Shown here: positions 36,777 to 45,323 of the stretch, piece after piece
Layout: each line of letters begins with the position of its first letter
Numbering within the stretch: the stretch's first letter is position 1
Notes under the pieces: generated by a model
Databases searched by the model: none
What the model saw: only the letters and a program-made list of their open reading frames with translations
Told to the model about the DNA's origin: nothing
Made by a program: the position numbers and the translations under genes
Origin: Candidatus Obscuribacterales bacterium
Lineage (GTDB): Bacteria > Cyanobacteriota > Vampirovibrionia > Obscuribacterales > Obscuribacteraceae
DNA: 64,000 nt
Assembly: GCA_020050685.1 (NCBI GenBank)
Contig: JAGVKG010000031.1
Span: 1-64,000 of the forward strand
Reading direction: 5' to 3'

Positions 36777-36937
36777 CAAAAGCCCATCACCGGGGAATAC
36801 CCGGCTACCTTATATCTTCTTTTCCTATTTTATTAGGTTTTGAAGGACTAACCTATTAGAGCTAGTCATATATATCCTAGCATGCTGTGTCTTCTCTGCA
36901 AAGCGGATTTAAGGCTATTTTTAGGCTTTTATGGGCT

Positions 36938-37453
36938 TTATACGTACTTCCAAATGCATTGGCCGACCAAAACTTTGTTTTTAATATATTTCGGAAAAGC
37001 TGGGAACGCACTCATAAATTTCCATCGAACCTCGTCTGTGTTCGAGCGTGGCTCTAACCAGACAAGGTAGCTTTCCCGTTGCGCTACGTAGACGCGATTT
37101 GGCGTTCCGGGGCGACCACTGGCTGATACAACTTCCCAGCATGACGAACTAGGTATCTCCCCTTTTATGAGATGTCCTATCCATCTGACACGCTCTACTC
37201 TCTCATCGTCAAGCACGTCTTTACGCTTCGGATAGAGGGTATAGTTGCTCGATTTATAGAATGCGTGGTCGAATGTTGTGCCGTGAAAAATGACCTTTTC
37301 GCCATCATGCAGTGTGTGAATGCCAATATTTTTTCCAGCCTGCAATAGATAAAGCTGCTTGTATAAATCCCAACCTTGCTTGCGTTTGTCCTCTTGAGTC
37401 AGTCCGCGTAAAACTAGTTTGATACTTAGTAGGTCAATTTGCTCGATGTTCAC
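36938..37453 (-). CDS. Uncharacterised protein, possible BECR-fold nuclease
   Basis: This 171-residue protein has no signal peptide. The central segment VIFHGTTFDHAFYKS, followed by DDERVERVRWIGHLIKG and a late beta segment RVYVAQRESYLVWLEP, resembles phage-type Barnase/EndoU/Colicin/RelE-like (PBECR) nuclease domains by its order of conserved His, Arg and Trp residues. This is a weak, by-eye similarity. The GTG start lacks a clear Shine-Dalgarno. It sits at the edge of the accessory segment, downstream of a secreted protein gene on the same strand, and no antitoxin is apparent. Confidence 0.5.
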   Translation of the reverse strand: MNIEQIDLLSIKLVLRGLTQEDKRKQGWDLYKQLYLLQAGKNIGIHTLHDGEKVIFHGTTFDHAFYKSSNYTLYPKRKDVLDDERVERVRWIGHLIKGEIPSSSCWEVVSASGRPGTPNRVYVAQRESYLVWLEPRSNTDEVRWKFMSAFPAFPKYIKNKVLVGQCIWKYV

Positions 37454-37513
37454 CGGGTTATGATTTTGATCCTTTCCGTTGCAGCCGCAAGATTAACCGG
37501 CCCCACCAGATTG

Positions 37514-38326
37514 CTAATTGATTTGCAGGCCGAGGTCGCCTGTTAGCAAGATTTCTAATTCTTGGCCGGGCTCTAGGCTGACGTTGTCGCCGGAGCGGAA
37601 GAGTGCGACTGCGGAACTACCAATGACGGTGGCAACTGCTGGTGCACCGAGTGTGGCGACGTTGGCGGCAATCAAAGCACCGCGAGTGGCGCCTTTGGAA
37701 TTGAGTCCGGTGACAGTCTTTACGTCTGATTCCACGCGTGTACCTAAGCTTGTACCAGGGTCCAGTTGACCGCGCACATTCGTTTTTCCTTTTTGAAATT
37801 CGAGACCAGCGTCTAAAGGAATTACTTCGCCAGTCGGCGTAACAATTTGCTCAAGGTGCAAACCAATTTTTGCTGCACGACTAATTAAGCGCGGCTTTGT
37901 CACTTCCGAGACTCGTCCGCGTATCAAACTTCCGCGTGGGAGCAACAAAGTGCGCCCAACAAACATATCGTTTTTAACGTGAGCTTCAAAAATATCACCA
38001 GGCACGCTGGTTTTTGCGTCAACGGGACATTCGACAACCAATGTCAAACGTGTGTCCGTTGGAATGGTTGTGGAAGCAAGGTTAGCTTGCAGTAAAGCTC
38101 CGGCAGAAGAAGTTTGTTGGGAAGGTTGAACATCGGTGGCAAAATCAGGAATGTTTTTCGGTTCCATAGTTCTGTCTGGCACCGCATATGGTGTTCCGTA
38201 CGAGATGCCCGAACGCGGTGCTTTTGAGCCATGGTCTGCTGCTAAGCCCGCGGATGACCAAGCCCCACACGCAAATGCGGCTGCTGATGCAATGGAAATG
38301 AGTTTATGCGTGTTGCGCGATTGCAT
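37514..38326 (-). CDS. Secreted protein with VirB10/TrbI-like features, unknown function
   Basis: The protein has 270 residues. AGGAG lies seven bases before ATG 38326, and a signal peptide follows (SIASAAAFACGAWSSAGLAA). The mature part has an SH3-like beta segment with GDIFEAHVKNDMFVGRTLLLPRGSLIRGRVSEV, faintly like the C-terminal domain of conjugation proteins of the TrbI/VirB10 type. It ends with a Gly/Ala-rich helix and VSLEPGQELEILLTGDLGL. No other secretion genes are intact nearby, so a general envelope role is equally possible. Confidence 0.65.
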   Translation of the reverse strand: MQSRNTHKLISIASAAAFACGAWSSAGLAADHGSKAPRSGISYGTPYAVPDRTMEPKNIPDFATDVQPSQQTSSAGALLQANLASTTIPTDTRLTLVVECPVDAKTSVPGDIFEAHVKNDMFVGRTLLLPRGSLIRGRVSEVTKPRLISRAAKIGLHLEQIVTPTGEVIPLDAGLEFQKGKTNVRGQLDPGTSLGTRVESDVKTVTGLNSKGATRGALIAANVATLGAPAVATVIGSSAVALFRSGDNVSLEPGQELEILLTGDLGLQIN

Positions 38327-38418
38327 TATGAATCTCCTCATGCCAACGGCGTTTCTAACCCGGTCCGATGATCTGAACGTAAGGGTGATTATAAGGGTGA
38401 CTGGCTGTCGAGGACAAC

Positions 38419-39174
38419 TTATGTGGATAAATTCGCAGCTTTGAGCGCCGATTCCACTTTGTCCAGGTCCTGCAAAATGTTTACTTCCGGCGAGAAACAG
38501 GACTTTTGCACCACGACTTTTATCCGAATGCCATTTTCCAAAGCGCGTAACTGCTCTAAAGATTCGGCAAGTTCGAGCAAGCTTGGGGGCAGCTTGGCAA
38601 ATGTGAGCAAGCAGTCGCGACGATAAACATAAAGCCCGACGTGGCCAAGATATGGCAACTGATTTTGAATTGCTTCATTGCGGAAATGAGGAATGGGCGA
38701 ACGGGAAAAATAGAGGGCAAATCCCTGAGCATCAAGCACCACTTTTACCGTATCCGGATTGTCAGCCTCGCGAATATCAGCAAGTGGAGCGGCGATGGTC
38801 GACATCTGGATGGACTTGTCTTTAGCCAAAGGGGCAATGGCGGCATCGATAGCATTCGGATCGATCATTGGTTGATCGCCTTGGACGTTTACTAAGATAT
38901 CGAACTCGGGCTTGAGGCTAGCGACTTCGGCCAGTCTGTCTGTGCCGGATAAATGATCCGGACTTGTCATTAGATGCTGTCCGCCAAACTCTTGCACTAC
39001 TTCGGCGATGCGTTCGTCTTCGGTGGCGACAATTACCTCGTCGACCAGTTTGGCTTGCTTGGCTTGCCGCCAGACACGCTCGACCATGGTTACGCCGGCA
39101 ATTTTAATTAGCGGCTTGCCGGGAAGGCGAGAGGATGCAAAGCGGGCTGGGATAATAGCTGCAATACGTGACAT
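38419..39174 (-). CDS. kdsB: CMP-Kdo synthetase
   Basis: This 251-residue cytidylyltransferase has the signatures IPARFASSRLPGKPL, ATEDERI, GTDRLAEV and VNVQGDQPMID. It activates 3-deoxy-D-manno-octulosonate with CTP for lipopolysaccharide inner core assembly in the cytosol, so the cell probably makes Kdo-containing LPS. ATG 39174 fits the family start, although no ribosome site is obvious. An upstream in-frame start adds 18 unrelated residues. Other lipid A or Kdo genes are not in the window. Confidence 0.92.
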   Translation of the reverse strand: MSRIAAIIPARFASSRLPGKPLIKIAGVTMVERVWRQAKQAKLVDEVIVATEDERIAEVVQEFGGQHLMTSPDHLSGTDRLAEVASLKPEFDILVNVQGDQPMIDPNAIDAAIAPLAKDKSIQMSTIAAPLADIREADNPDTVKVVLDAQGFALYFSRSPIPHFRNEAIQNQLPYLGHVGLYVYRRDCLLTFAKLPPSLLELAESLEQLRALENGIRIKVVVQKSCFSPEVNILQDLDKVESALKAANLST

Positions 39175-39410
39175 GCGGAATATGCTATTTGATTGGCATT
39201 CGATAAACGTGAGAAAAATCTTATCCAATTATGATGATAAAGTGGTTCTGCGGCACGGGTTGTGCTGTCAAGCGAATGAAACCAGCATAATGTCCGGATT
39301 TGAGTAAGTTCTCAAGTGTGTAGAATTTGGTAAATTGGTAGAATGAAGACCACTAGAATGTGGGTCCAGATCTGAACCGCCCCGCATATGAATAGTCAGA
39401 GAGGTCTTCT

Positions 39411-39956
39411 GTGAACTGTATCTGTACCGAACGACAACAGAATCAAGGTGTGCAAAAAATCGTACACGAAAAAATAGTTCATATTGAGCACGAGCTTGTT
39501 GATGGAGCTAAGCGGCTTCTGAAAACGGCAAGTGATCCATTTTCTGCTGTCATGCATTTCTTGCATGAGAGACCGGAAGGCGCGTCTATGTCGGGCTATG
39601 TGATCAACAAAGTTCTGATCGAAGCCTTTGAACATTCAGATAAGATTCCAGGACTAATCAAAGTTTTGTCCGGACACGTTGCAGAAGTGATTCGCCATTC
39701 GAACATCATTCACATAGTGAACGAGCATCCCATTGATGAGAAGTGGAACAAGTGGGTGATCCGCAAAAAGGATCGTGTGAAGTTTGAAATTGCTCGCGAA
39801 AAAGGCAAGCTGGTTATCAAAAACATTGTCGGTCTGCATGCAATTGAAAATGGCATGGAAGCACAATTAGAAAAAGTTGTAGTCAATCCGCCAAAATTAG
39901 AAGTTCATTTGCGCTTTGGCATTTTCAACCCGCAGCGCGTGGTTGATATCATCTAG
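39411..39956 (+). CDS. Uncharacterised cytosolic protein
   Basis: The protein has 181 residues with no signal peptide and no recognised domain. It is rich in His/Ile/Val, with repeated HI/HE patterns such as KIVHEKIVHIEHELV in the first third, and ends in a beta-rich segment KLEVHLRFGIFNPQRVVDII. The GTG start is supported by GAGG six bases upstream. The stop is one base before the GDPD gene, so the two are likely one transcript. Confidence 0.65.
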   Translation: MNCICTERQQNQGVQKIVHEKIVHIEHELVDGAKRLLKTASDPFSAVMHFLHERPEGASMSGYVINKVLIEAFEHSDKIPGLIKVLSGHVAEVIRHSNIIHIVNEHPIDEKWNKWVIRKKDRVKFEIAREKGKLVIKNIVGLHAIENGMEAQLEKVVVNPPKLEVHLRFGIFNPQRVVDII

Positions 39957-39957
39957 C

Positions 39958-40701
39958 ATGTCTTCTCAGAAGCCGAAAATCATTGCTCATCGTGGTGGTC
40001 GCAAGTGGGCTCCGGAAAATACCTTGGCGGCATTTGCTAAATCTTGCCAAGCCGGTTTTGACGGAGTGGAATTGGACATTCAGCGCGCCTCCACTGGCGA
40101 GGTAGTTGTATTTCACGATGATGATATTGGACGCACCACCAATGGTGTCGGTTTGCTCAAGGATATTAGCTTTGCAGAATTGCGCAGGCTGGATGCTGGC
40201 AGTTGGTTCGATGAAAAGTTTGTTGGTGAACAAATTCCCCTTCTGCAAGAAGTGTTTGATCTGGTTGATGGCAAACTAACATTGCACATCGAAATCAAAA
40301 ATGCTCCTTATGAGTATCCAGGAATTGAAGAAGATCTGCTGGATCTTTTGAATGGTTATCGTCATAAAGACAACGTGGTGATTAGTTCTTTTGATCACAC
40401 TGTGCTTGCCAGACTAAATAAGCTGGCTCCAGAATTGCCAACGGCATTTTTGGCTGAAGGAATTTTTGTTGATATTGGTGCATATGCAAAACGTTTTGGT
40501 GCGACGCATTGGCATCCGAGCTACCATAGCCTAACGAAGAAGGCAATTGATGACGCGCATCAGGCGGGGTTAACAGTAAATACTTGGACACCAAATGCAC
40601 CAAGGGAATGGTCGGAGCTAGTGAAGGCTAATGCCGATGGGATCATCACCGATGATCCAGTTGGTCTTTTGGAATTCCTGGCGAAAGTAAAGGCAGTCTA
40701 G
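39958..40701 (+). CDS. Glycerophosphodiester phosphodiesterase
   Basis: This 247-residue GDPD-family TIM barrel shows AHRGGRKWAPENTLAAF, the metal-binding GVELDIQ, VVFHDDDIGRTTNG and LHIEIK motifs, and a C-terminal VNTWTPN and ADGIITDDP. It hydrolyses glycerophosphodiesters to glycerol-3-phosphate and an alcohol. No signal peptide is seen, so it is probably cytosolic (UgpQ-like). ATG 39958 sits directly after the stop of the upstream gene. Confidence 0.93.
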   Translation: MSSQKPKIIAHRGGRKWAPENTLAAFAKSCQAGFDGVELDIQRASTGEVVVFHDDDIGRTTNGVGLLKDISFAELRRLDAGSWFDEKFVGEQIPLLQEVFDLVDGKLTLHIEIKNAPYEYPGIEEDLLDLLNGYRHKDNVVISSFDHTVLARLNKLAPELPTAFLAEGIFVDIGAYAKRFGATHWHPSYHSLTKKAIDDAHQAGLTVNTWTPNAPREWSELVKANADGIITDDPVGLLEFLAKVKAV

Positions 40702-40704
40702 TTT

Positions 40705-42552
40705 TTAAAAATTAAGTTTGCGCAAACCCTCGCGGGCTTTTTGTCCCAGATCAGAATTGGGCGAAAGTTGCATAACTTTGCGATAGTCGTTTGCGGCATT
40801 GCTGTATTGCCTAAGCATGACATAGGCAACAGCTCGTAAGTAGTGAGCATCCGGTTGATTGGGATTGCGGGTGAGGATGCGATTGAGCTTTTCTAAACAC
40901 TGATCATATTTTTTGGTGTTTAAATCAAACATTGCGTCTTTCAGAGCGCTGTAAGATTGTGTGGAGGTGTCGGTCTTCCTTGCTTTGCGTTCCTGTTCGG
41001 CTTTCTCTTTCTCTTGTGCCTCTTGTTCTTCTTTGGCCTTTTCCTCGTCCACCTTTTCGTCTGCCTTTTCTTCTGGCTTTGTTTCTTCGGCGGCAGCCGG
41101 TGTGGTCGATGTAGTTGTGGAGGTACCTGCTGGTGTACCAGCAGTTTCGCCGCCGGCGGGTGGTGTTTCGCCAGCCGGTGGTGAGCCTGTGGTTCCGCCA
41201 GGGGCTGTACTCGGTGCTGCGCTGGGTGGTGCAGCTTCTTGCATAAAGGTTGAGGGACGAGTAGCTAGCTGAATGCCTGTGCCTTCAAAATTGTTGTAGT
41301 GCTCAGCTAATGACTTAATATCTCTTGGGGAGAGATGCCGCGGTTCTACCAAGTCGCGCGCATTCAGACCATAAACACCACTGCACATCATATCGTTGGG
41401 ATTGGACGAGTGAGGCAAACCAAGCACATGTCCAAATTCATGGGTGATAACTTCCTCAAGCATGCGATCTTGCGATTCTAAAATTGCCGGCGAAACAAAA
41501 GATTTCTTTTGCGGCAAGGGTTTGCCATCGGCCAGAGCATTAGTGGCAATCCAGATGTGTGCTTTGTTTAGTATCGGGTTTCCATCACGGATGCGGCTTG
41601 TCCACGCCAGACCCAGTGCGCGATCGTTGCGCAGCTGTACCCCGTCTGACCAATGGATGTGTATATCACAAGGTACTGGGTCTTGCGGCATGTCCGACAT
41701 GCGAGATTGCAAGCGAGATAATACCGGTTTGGCTGCGTCAAGTCTGGCCCATTCTGCTTCGTTGCGACCGTCGTAACCTTCTAAGATAAATGTGATGGCG
41801 CCGCGCGAGGCGAGGCTCCAATTGTCCAATGCCTTTTGCACAAAATTGCGCATTTCCGGCCGGTAACCTTGCAGTCCATCGCCGTTGTCTACATAGACAT
41901 GAAGCGGCATATGTTTTAAATTCCACCAACCTAATCCTGCCAGGCCGAGGTCTGAGTCAATGGGAAAAAATGAATTGGTGCTTACAGCTTTTTCTGCGCC
42001 TGAGAGACGCTTCAATCTTGCTTGTGCCGATTTGGCTTGAGTGCTTGAAGGATGGTCTTTGACCAATTTTTGATAATACTCTTGCGCACCACCCAGGTCA
42101 TCCATGCCTTCGGATGAAACGCCGGCTCCCCAAAGCGCTTCCTTGTTGCTTCTGTCTTTGTTCAATACTTCCTGAAAGAGAGAATTAGCGTTTTGGTATT
42201 TCCCCTGATCGAGGTAGAAAAAGGCTAACTCGATTGTGTTATCGAGATTGGTCGGTTCAAGACTAATCAGTTCTTGAAACTCACTTTCTGCTTCCGAATA
42301 GCGGTGCAGTTTTTCAAAACTCCTTGCCAGACCCAAGCGGATAATTGGGTGGCGAGGAGCAAGCGACTTGGCCTTTTGTAACTCAACAATTGCGTCGTCA
42401 AATTCGTCTTGCTTGTAGAGCGCAAGACCACGCTCCATGTGCTCGGCATAACTTTGAGCATAGGCGGCTAAGTGGTTAGCAAAGAACGCCAAAACCAGGG
42501 CTATGATCAATAGCCCTCTCTGTTTGCCAGCCGCTCGTTTCTGAATTTGCAT
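40705..42552 (-). CDS. Exported TPR-matrixin-type metalloprotease-TPR protein
   Basis: The 615-residue protein starts with a signal peptide (LLIIALVLAFFANHLAAYAQ). About four TPR units fill residues 30-170. A matrixin-like peptidase domain follows, with the zinc motif HEFGHVLGLPH near residue 370 and a Met-turn-like NDMMCSG about ten residues later. A Pro/Ala/Thr-rich linker (about 435-480) and a Glu/Lys-rich helix (480-530) lead to two C-terminal TPRs. This order is unusual for M10 enzymes. Substrates are unknown. ATG 42552 is chosen over a TTG six codons upstream. Confidence 0.85.
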   Translation of the reverse strand: MQIQKRAAGKQRGLLIIALVLAFFANHLAAYAQSYAEHMERGLALYKQDEFDDAIVELQKAKSLAPRHPIIRLGLARSFEKLHRYSEAESEFQELISLEPTNLDNTIELAFFYLDQGKYQNANSLFQEVLNKDRSNKEALWGAGVSSEGMDDLGGAQEYYQKLVKDHPSSTQAKSAQARLKRLSGAEKAVSTNSFFPIDSDLGLAGLGWWNLKHMPLHVYVDNGDGLQGYRPEMRNFVQKALDNWSLASRGAITFILEGYDGRNEAEWARLDAAKPVLSRLQSRMSDMPQDPVPCDIHIHWSDGVQLRNDRALGLAWTSRIRDGNPILNKAHIWIATNALADGKPLPQKKSFVSPAILESQDRMLEEVITHEFGHVLGLPHSSNPNDMMCSGVYGLNARDLVEPRHLSPRDIKSLAEHYNNFEGTGIQLATRPSTFMQEAAPPSAAPSTAPGGTTGSPPAGETPPAGGETAGTPAGTSTTTSTTPAAAEETKPEEKADEKVDEEKAKEEQEAQEKEKAEQERKARKTDTSTQSYSALKDAMFDLNTKKYDQCLEKLNRILTRNPNQPDAHYLRAVAYVMLRQYSNAANDYRKVMQLSPNSDLGQKAREGLRKLNF

Positions 42553-42629
42553 ACTTAACCGCGTAAGCAATTACCAATTAAGTTATACCCAACCAAAAAG
42601 GGTTTCTTGGTTTGCGAAATTAATATATA

Positions 42630-43511
42630 TCAATGCCTTGCTTCGTCTTTTGCTTGGTCGGTGCGACCGAGGGCAGCACCCTTGGGAGAAAGCAGCTTTT
42701 CCACTTCCATTGCCAATGTCAGATAAGGCAGAAGCGAGTAGCTGACCATCGAAAGGTCCATCAAGTGACGGCCGGTCTGGGCTTGCAACTCGCCCATTAG
42801 TTCAAACTGGCTGCGATCAGGAATTACTGTTTTGAAAACCATGAACTCTTCTTCCAACGATCTCAGTCGTGCCTCCAGATCGACTTCCACTGTGCGATCT
42901 CGGCGGAATCTGGTGAGTAATACGCCAAGGATTTTTAGGTCTTCGTTTAACGGTGGATCGCCATAAACAATTTCGTGCACCTGCTCAAGCATTCTCTCCA
43001 GACCAGTTAAGCTGATTACAGAACACAAAGTTGGAATAATCACCCAAGTGCTTGCCACCAAGGCATTGAGGGTGAGCATGCCTTGATTAGGCGGACAATC
43101 GATGACGACATAATCGTATTGATTTTTGAGCGACTCAAGCGCATGACGCAAGATTGCTTCCGGTTCGGCAGAAAGTGATTCTGGATTGCTGTCCAGAGTT
43201 ACTTCCGTCATCACAAGATCCGGTGATGCGGCAATCAGATGTAAATTATCTCGTACGGCAAGCACGCATGATTGTGCATCCAAGCCTGATTCGTAAATGG
43301 CCGCCAAATTATTTTCTGAGGCAACTTCCTGCAAATTCTCTGGCAGCTCCATGCTGTAGGTAAGATTGCATTGTGGATCGGAGTCGATGATCAAAACTCT
43401 TTTGTGCAGGCGTGCAAGAGCTGTGCCAAGATAGGCAGTGGTTGTGGTTTTGGCCACGCCGCCTTTTTGATTGGCTATGCAAATTATTTGGGTTTTCTTT
43501 CGTTCTGCCAT
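42630..43511 (-). CDS. ParA/Soj-type ATPase
   Basis: This 293-residue deviant Walker ATPase has NQKGGVAKTTTT near the N-terminus, IDSDPQCNLT (Walker A') and VIDCPPNQGML. Such proteins position chromosomes, plasmids or protein clusters with a ParB-like or other partner. No parB or parS site is seen here, so an orphan ParA is a possibility. It is preceded by the Tic20-like gene eight bases upstream, indicating co-transcription. Confidence 0.9.
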   Translation of the reverse strand: MAERKKTQIICIANQKGGVAKTTTTAYLGTALARLHKRVLIIDSDPQCNLTYSMELPENLQEVASENNLAAIYESGLDAQSCVLAVRDNLHLIAASPDLVMTEVTLDSNPESLSAEPEAILRHALESLKNQYDYVVIDCPPNQGMLTLNALVASTWVIIPTLCSVISLTGLERMLEQVHEIVYGDPPLNEDLKILGVLLTRFRRDRTVEVDLEARLRSLEEEFMVFKTVIPDRSQFELMGELQAQTGRHLMDLSMVSYSLLPYLTLAMEVEKLLSPKGAALGRTDQAKDEARH

Positions 43512-43518
43512 TTTGTAA

Positions 43519-43929
43519 TCACATTTGTCGTCTGACTAAGTTGGAGATAAAGGGAATTTCTGCATATTTACCGAGGAAGGCAAAGAGCATGCCGTAAATC
43601 AACAAGAGAAAACATGCCTTCGTGATTGCGTCAAAAGCAATATTGAGACCAAAAGCAATTTGCATTGCTGCTGGTCCGATTGCGCCAGCTAACATGGAGA
43701 GCAACCCTCCCATTAAGCTCATGAAGACTTGAGCGGTCCAAGAAAGCAAAAGGCCAATAATGCCTAAGACAATTGATTGAAGAAAATGAAAGCGAAAGAA
43801 GGGAGATTGCGAGGAGCGTCCGGAAATAATGATGTAGAGAAGTCCAAGCAAGCCAAATGTCAGATAACAAAGACCGCCAATCACGCGTTCCGTGGTTGAG
43901 GGTTGGCTTGATTGATTAATCCAGGGCAT
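43519..43929 (-). CDS. Tic20-like four-helix membrane protein
   Basis: This 136-residue protein has four hydrophobic helices. The second, FFRFHFLQSIVLGIIGLLLSW, matches the RFxxMQA-type segment typical of cyanobacterial Tic20-family/DUF4870-like proteins. In chloroplasts Tic20 is part of the inner-envelope import channel; bacterial members are uncharacterised. It lies directly upstream of the ParA-type gene. Confidence 0.6.
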   Translation of the reverse strand: MPWINQSSQPSTTERVIGGLCYLTFGLLGLLYIIISGRSSQSPFFRFHFLQSIVLGIIGLLLSWTAQVFMSLMGGLLSMLAGAIGPAAMQIAFGLNIAFDAITKACFLLLIYGMLFAFLGKYAEIPFISNLVRRQM

Positions 43930-43965
43930 GCCTTTTGAATTCCTTTGCGCTTGTCCGTGTAACTG

Positions 43966-45234
43966 TTACTCTAGAATAACCTTACCCAAATAAGAAGCAA
44001 GTTCACTTTGCGAAACCACTTTCTGTGAACCGTCCTTCATATCCTTAATTGTTGCTTCGCCTTTGGCTAGCTCGTCCTCACCGAGAATTACGACATACGA
44101 GGCTTGCAGTTTATTGGCTTGTTGTATTTGTTTGGAAAAATTGCGAGCAGCTTGTCCCTGTCCGGCAAAATCCAATTCTGTTTGAATGCCGACACGGCGC
44201 AATTCCGTAGCCGTCGCCAGGGCGGCTTGCGGATTTGAGGAGACGACGAAAACAGGCAAAGCGGAAAGTGATTTATCCGGCAAGAGCATGAGCAATCTGT
44301 CGACGCCAAAAGCCCAGCCGACTGCGGGTGTTGGTGGGCCACCAAACATTTCTACGAGCTTGTCGTATCTTCCGCCGCCACCAATTGAACTTTGTGTGCC
44401 GAGACGAGAATCTTTGGCGACAAACTCAAAGGCTGTACGTGTGTAATAATCAAGTCCGCGTACCATGCGGGGATTAATTACCGGCTTGATGCCTTGTGCT
44501 TGCACCAATTCCACAAGTTTGAGCCAGTGCGTCTTACAGTCATCGCACAAATGATCAATTGCTGATGGAATGTCTTTGTATTGCTCCTGACAGGTTGGCA
44601 CCTTGCAATCGAGCATGCGCAGTGGGTTGCGCTCAAAGCGGTCGCGGCAATCCGCACAAAGTTTGTCTAAGCGAGCGCGCAATTTCTCACGCAAGAGTTC
44701 GCGGTAAGCCGGGCGGCAAGCCGCATCGCCCAAAGAATTTAATTGCACTTCGAAATCCTCAATCCCGAGCGCCTTGAGAAAATCGGAGGCAACGACAATT
44801 ACTTCCACGTCAATTAACGGGCCTTGAGAGCCGAAAGCTTCAATACCCAGTTGATGAAATTGTCTTGTACGACCAGTTTGAGGTCTTTCGTAACGATACA
44901 TCGGACCTTGATACCAAAGTTTTACTGGAGGGCTCTGTCTATGCAGCCCGGCATTGAGAAAGGCGCGCACGCAGCCGGCAGTTCCCTCTGGACGCAAAGT
45001 GAGGGAGCGGTCGGATTTGTCCGAAAAGGTATACATTTCCTTGCTGACAATATCGGTTGTCTCGCCGACGCCACGTTTAAATAGCTCGGTATGTTCAAAG
45101 GTGGGCGTGCGAATTTCCTTATAGCCAGCTCTTTGCAGGTGGGTCTTTGCTAGACTTTCCAGCCGTTGCCAATCGTCCGATTGGCCAGGCAAAATGTCGC
45201 TTGTACCGCGCGGTGGCTGGGTCGAGATCTCCAT
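43966..45234 (-). CDS. hisS: Histidyl-tRNA synthetase
   Basis: This 422-residue class II synthetase charges tRNA-His. It has PPRGTSDILPG at the N-terminus, motif 2 YRYERPQTGRTRQFHQLGIEAFG, the histidine loop GLDYYTRTAFEF and motif 3 GWAFGVDRLLML, followed by the anticodon-binding domain. AAGGA lies six bases before ATG 45234, so the longer reading to 45273 is not used. A CxxC-type cluster (LCADCRDRFERNP, CDDCKTHW) in the insertion is seen in a subset of bacterial HisS proteins and may bind zinc. Confidence 0.96.
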   Translation of the reverse strand: MEISTQPPRGTSDILPGQSDDWQRLESLAKTHLQRAGYKEIRTPTFEHTELFKRGVGETTDIVSKEMYTFSDKSDRSLTLRPEGTAGCVRAFLNAGLHRQSPPVKLWYQGPMYRYERPQTGRTRQFHQLGIEAFGSQGPLIDVEVIVVASDFLKALGIEDFEVQLNSLGDAACRPAYRELLREKLRARLDKLCADCRDRFERNPLRMLDCKVPTCQEQYKDIPSAIDHLCDDCKTHWLKLVELVQAQGIKPVINPRMVRGLDYYTRTAFEFVAKDSRLGTQSSIGGGGRYDKLVEMFGGPPTPAVGWAFGVDRLLMLLPDKSLSALPVFVVSSNPQAALATATELRRVGIQTELDFAGQGQAARNFSKQIQQANKLQASYVVILGEDELAKGEATIKDMKDGSQKVVSQSELASYLGKVILE

Positions 45235-45323
45235 TGAAATTCCTTGGCAAATGATGAATTCTAAAGACATCATTTTACCAGAATGGAGAACTTGTTCCTG
45301 AAAGCTTGGACTTTGTTGGAAGC

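Noticed and set aside
36740-36812. c-di-GMP riboswitch downstream of the NYN-CSD gene
   Set aside because: Some bases (GGTAGCCGGG on the - strand) recall GEMM tails, but the core and the GNRA-type loop pairing are missing.
40957-41272. Long + strand frames opposite the metalloprotease linker
   Set aside because: They are antisense to Pro/Ala/Thr and Glu/Lys-rich codons, which produce low-complexity peptides.
42553-42570. TTG start of the matrixin-type protease
   Set aside because: ATG 42552 sits six codons later and leaves a normal signal peptide; neither has a strong ribosome site.
42630-43511. Plasmid partition locus
   Set aside because: ParA-type gene stands without parB or parS-like repeats, beside hisS and a Tic20-like gene, so a chromosomal orphan ParA is more likely.
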